In this document: positions 5,352-7,023 of the stretch, piece after piece | How positions within the stretch are numbered: position 1 is the first letter of the stretch | How the letters are laid out: each line of letters starts with the position of its first letter | NCBI GenBank assembly: GCA_031278135.1 | Contig: JAITKY010000237.1 | Span: 1-7,023, forward strand | DNA from: Prevotellaceae bacterium | GTDB taxonomy: Bacteria > Bacteroidota > Bacteroidia > Bacteroidales > UBA932 | DNA length: 7,023 bases | Direction: 5' to 3' | The notes under the pieces: model-generated | What the model saw: only the letters and a program-made list of their open reading frames with translations | The model's database searches: none | Told to the model about the DNA's origin: nothing | Made by a program: the position numbers and the translations under genes

Positions 5352-6758
5352 TTAATATCTGTAATGGTCGGCTTTGTACGGACCGTATTTATTTACGCCG
5401 ATATAATCAGCCTGTGCATCAGTCAATTCTGTCAGATGTACGCCAAGTTGTTCGAGATGTAATCGAGCGACTTCTTCGTCTAATTTTTTCGGCAAACGGT
5501 AAACGTCGATAGCGTGTTCTTTTTTCCACAATTCGATTTGAGCAAGTGTCTGATTGCTGAACGAGTTACTCATAACGAAAGAAGGGTGTCCGGTTGCGCA
5601 TCCCAGATTAACTAATCTGCCTTCAGCCAAAAGAAAGATCGAATGTCCGTCGTCGAACACAAATTTATCCACTTGAGGCTTGATATTGATTCGTGTAGCG
5701 GCTTTTTCGAGCCTTTCGACCTGAATTTCGTCGTCGAAATGACCGATATTGCACACAATAGACTGGTCTTTCATGCGTTGAATATGTTCAAGTGTAATGA
5801 CGTCTCTGTTTCCTGTAGTTGTAACATAAATGTTTCCTTCGTGCAGGACATCTTCAACAGTCTTAACTTCAAATCCTTCCATTGCAGCCTGAAGGGCGCA
5901 TATCGGGTCAATTTCGGTAACAATGACACGGGCGCCATACGAAGCCATTGACCGTGCGCATCCTTTCCCGACGTCGCCATATCCGCAAACAACCACAACT
6001 TTTCCGGCAATCATCACATCCGTAGCGCGTTTGATGCCGTCAGCCAGCGATTCCCGACAGCCGTAGAGATTGTCGAACTTACTTTTTGTAACCGAATCGT
6101 TCACATTGATAGCCGGAACCAGCAATTCGCCCTGTTCTTTCATCTGATACAGACGGTGTACTCCTGTTGTTGTCTCTTCCGAAACGCCTTTCCATTCTGC
6201 AACAGTACGATGCCATTTTTGATTATCGCTCGCCAAAATATCTTTCAGCAAGTTGAGAATCACTCCTTCTTCTTTGTTAGACGGCGTTTTATCCAGAATC
6301 GAAGCGTCATTTTCGGCTCTATATCCCTTGTGGATAAGCAGAGTAGCGTCGCCGCCATCGTCAACAATCAGGTTTGGACCTTTTCCTCCGGCGAACGACA
6401 ATGCCATAGCCGTACACCACCAATATTCTTCAAGAGTCTCGCCTTTCCACGCAAACACCGGTATTCCTGCTTCGGCAATTGCAGCGGCTGCGTGATCTTG
6501 AGTTGAAAAAATATTGCAACTTGCCCACCGGACTTCGGCGCCAAGTTCGACCAATGTTTCTATCAGCACAGCCGTTTGTATCGTCATGTGCAATGAGCCG
6601 GTAATGCGCGCGCCTGTCAAAGGTTTTTCGACAGCATATTTTTTGCGTATGCTCATCAGTCCAGGCATCTCTTTTTCAGCAATTTCTATCTCCTTACGCC
6701 CCCAGCTGGCAAGCGTAATATCTTTTACTTTGTAATTTAACGTTTCGTCAATAATCAT
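5352..6758 (-). CDS. ahcY: Adenosylhomocysteinase (S-adenosyl-L-homocysteine hydrolase)
   Basis: Function: reversibly splits S-adenosylhomocysteine into adenosine and homocysteine in the cytoplasm, removing the inhibitory by-product of SAM-dependent methylation and feeding the methionine cycle. Seen: 468 residues, full length. The substrate-domain residues are present: [16 protein letters not shown] with His57, DDGGDAT with Asp134, [11 protein letters not shown] with Glu195, and [11 protein letters not shown] with Lys225, Asp229 and Asn230. The NAD site is GYGDVGKG (259-266). The C-terminal KADHYRY, which reaches into the neighbouring subunit's NAD site, is intact. The insertion of roughly 36-40 residues between Asp134 and Glu195, relative to animal enzymes, is the usual bacterial form. 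A good Bacteroides-type promoter lies just upstream, giving a leader too short for a SAH riboswitch. It is the first gene of a tight run leading into three envelope-protein genes. Confidence 0.98.
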   Translation of the reverse strand: MIIDETLNYKVKDITLASWGRKEIEIAEKEMPGLMSIRKKYAVEKPLTGARITGSLHMTIQTAVLIETLVELGAEVRWASCNIFSTQDHAAAAIAEAGIPVFAWKGETLEEYWWCTAMALSFAGGKGPNLIVDDGGDATLLIHKGYRAENDASILDKTPSNKEEGVILNLLKDILASDNQKWHRTVAEWKGVSEETTTGVHRLYQMKEQGELLVPAINVNDSVTKSKFDNLYGCRESLADGIKRATDVMIAGKVVVVCGYGDVGKGCARSMASYGARVIVTEIDPICALQAAMEGFEVKTVEDVLHEGNIYVTTTGNRDVITLEHIQRMKDQSIVCNIGHFDDEIQVERLEKAATRINIKPQVDKFVFDDGHSIFLLAEGRLVNLGCATGHPSFVMSNSFSNQTLAQIELWKKEHAIDVYRLPKKLDEEVARLHLEQLGVHLTELTDAQADYIGVNKYGPYKADHYRY

Positions 6759-6784
6759 CAGATATATTTTTTACTATTTCGGCG

Positions 6785-6814
6785 CAAAGTTAGATGTTTT
6801 TTTTTAAGTACAAA
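6785..6814 (-). promoter_or_regulatory. Bacteroides-type promoter of ahcY
   Basis: On the minus strand TTTG (6814-6811) is followed after 18 bp by TAACTTTG (6792-6785), an exact match to the Bacteroides -7 consensus TAnnTTTG, with a -33-type TTTG close to the usual spacing. Transcription would begin a few bases downstream, leaving a leader of about 20 nt before the ATG at 6758. No riboswitch or operator fits into that leader. Confidence 0.7.
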
Positions 6815-6847
6815 AATAATTTTCATTTTTTTCAAAAAAATTGATAC

Positions 6848-6880
6848 TTTGGCACGAAATTTGTACATTTTTTAAGTTTT
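6848..6880 (+). promoter_or_regulatory. Possible promoter of the rightward gene
   Basis: TTTG (6848-6851) and TAAGTTTT (6873-6880, one mismatch to TAnnTTTG) are 21 bp apart, and the ATG follows 30 bp later. An alternative -7-like sequence, ATACTTTGGCACG (6844-6856), overlaps the proposed -33 element but has no good upstream partner. The region is AT-rich enough for chance matches, so this is tentative. Confidence 0.35.
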
Positions 6881-6910
6881 ATTTATTAAAAAATATCAAA
6901 ATTTAGTTTT

Positions 6911-7023
6911 ATGAGAAAAGTTTTGTTTTTGGTAATGGCAATCATGTTATTTGGTTGTATTACAGCGCAAGTCAAGTATTCCAAAATCGGCAACTTCGGC
7001 GCTAACGGTCATCCGGAATGGGC
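6911..7023 (+). CDS. N-terminus of an exported protein, truncated by the window end
   Basis: Thirty-seven complete codons from an ATG with no stop before the window ends. The product starts MRKVLFLVMAIMLFGCITAQ, a clear export signal. It has both a lipobox-like LFGC (Cys16) and a TA-Q junction at 19-20 that would suit ordinary signal peptidase, so lipoprotein versus soluble export is undecided. The mature part begins VKYSKIGNFGANGHPEW, which I do not recognise. It is transcribed divergently from ahcY across a 152-bp AT-rich gap, which holds candidate promoters for both. The remaining sequence is needed for any functional call. Confidence 0.75.
   Translation, partial: MRKVLFLVMAIMLFGCITAQVKYSKIGNFGANGHPEW

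Noticed and set aside
6759..6784. SAH or SAM riboswitch before ahcY
   Set aside because: The matching promoter leaves a leader of only about 20 nt, and no conserved stem-loop is visible.
1..7023. tRNA, rRNA, CRISPR arrays, insertion sequences
   Set aside because: I found no tRNA-like cloverleaf, spaced direct repeats, transposase motif or flanking inverted repeats by reading both strands.

Overview
The window looks like chromosomal DNA of a Bacteroidota bacterium, probably in or near Bacteroidales. The evidence is the AT-rich, A/T-tract-dense intergenic DNA, a promoter matching the Bacteroides-type TTTG / TAnnTTTG pattern upstream of ahcY, the lack of Shine-Dalgarno sequences at most starts, a DUF4293-type membrane protein, and a lipoprotein carrying a DUF1080 (3-keto-disaccharide hydrolase) domain beside a Tat-type Gfo/Idh/MocA oxidoreductase. 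This placement rests on gene content and motifs, not on a search.

Layout. Positions 1-284 hold no confident gene. They contain a strong intrinsic terminator (about 210-242) for the minus-strand genes and one doubtful 27-codon ORF. Positions 285-2656 are a two-gene minus-strand unit: an exported Gfo/Idh/MocA oxidoreductase followed 26 bp later by the DUF1080 lipoprotein. Positions 2657-2927 are a very AT-rich spacer. Positions 2928-6758 are a tightly packed minus-strand run, in transcription order: ahcY, a four-helix DUF4293-type membrane protein, a secreted thioredoxin-fold/TPR protein without the CxxC, and a secreted TSP3/OmpA-like protein whose OmpA domain is cut by an in-frame TAA. Positions 6759-6910 are a divergent promoter region, and 6911-7023 is the start of a plus-strand gene for an exported protein that runs off the window.

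How the genes work together. The first unit fits the 3-keto-glycoside route of sugar breakdown: a Gfo/Idh/MocA enzyme interconverts a sugar and its 3-keto form, and a DUF1080 enzyme acts on the keto-glycoside. Both products appear to leave the cytoplasm. The second unit starts with a housekeeping methionine-cycle enzyme (SAH hydrolase) and continues into three envelope proteins, probably by transcriptional read-through and, for DUF4293/thioredoxin-like, by translational coupling. No direct functional link between ahcY and those envelope proteins is visible.

I see no RNA gene, CRISPR array, insertion sequence or phage gene. The most notable points are the nonsense-interrupted OmpA-like gene, which also has Asn where the peptidoglycan-binding Asp is expected, the exported keto-sugar enzyme pair, and a perfect 3 x 9-bp tandem repeat inside the DUF4293-type gene. 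I did not find convincing evidence of a wholly new system.
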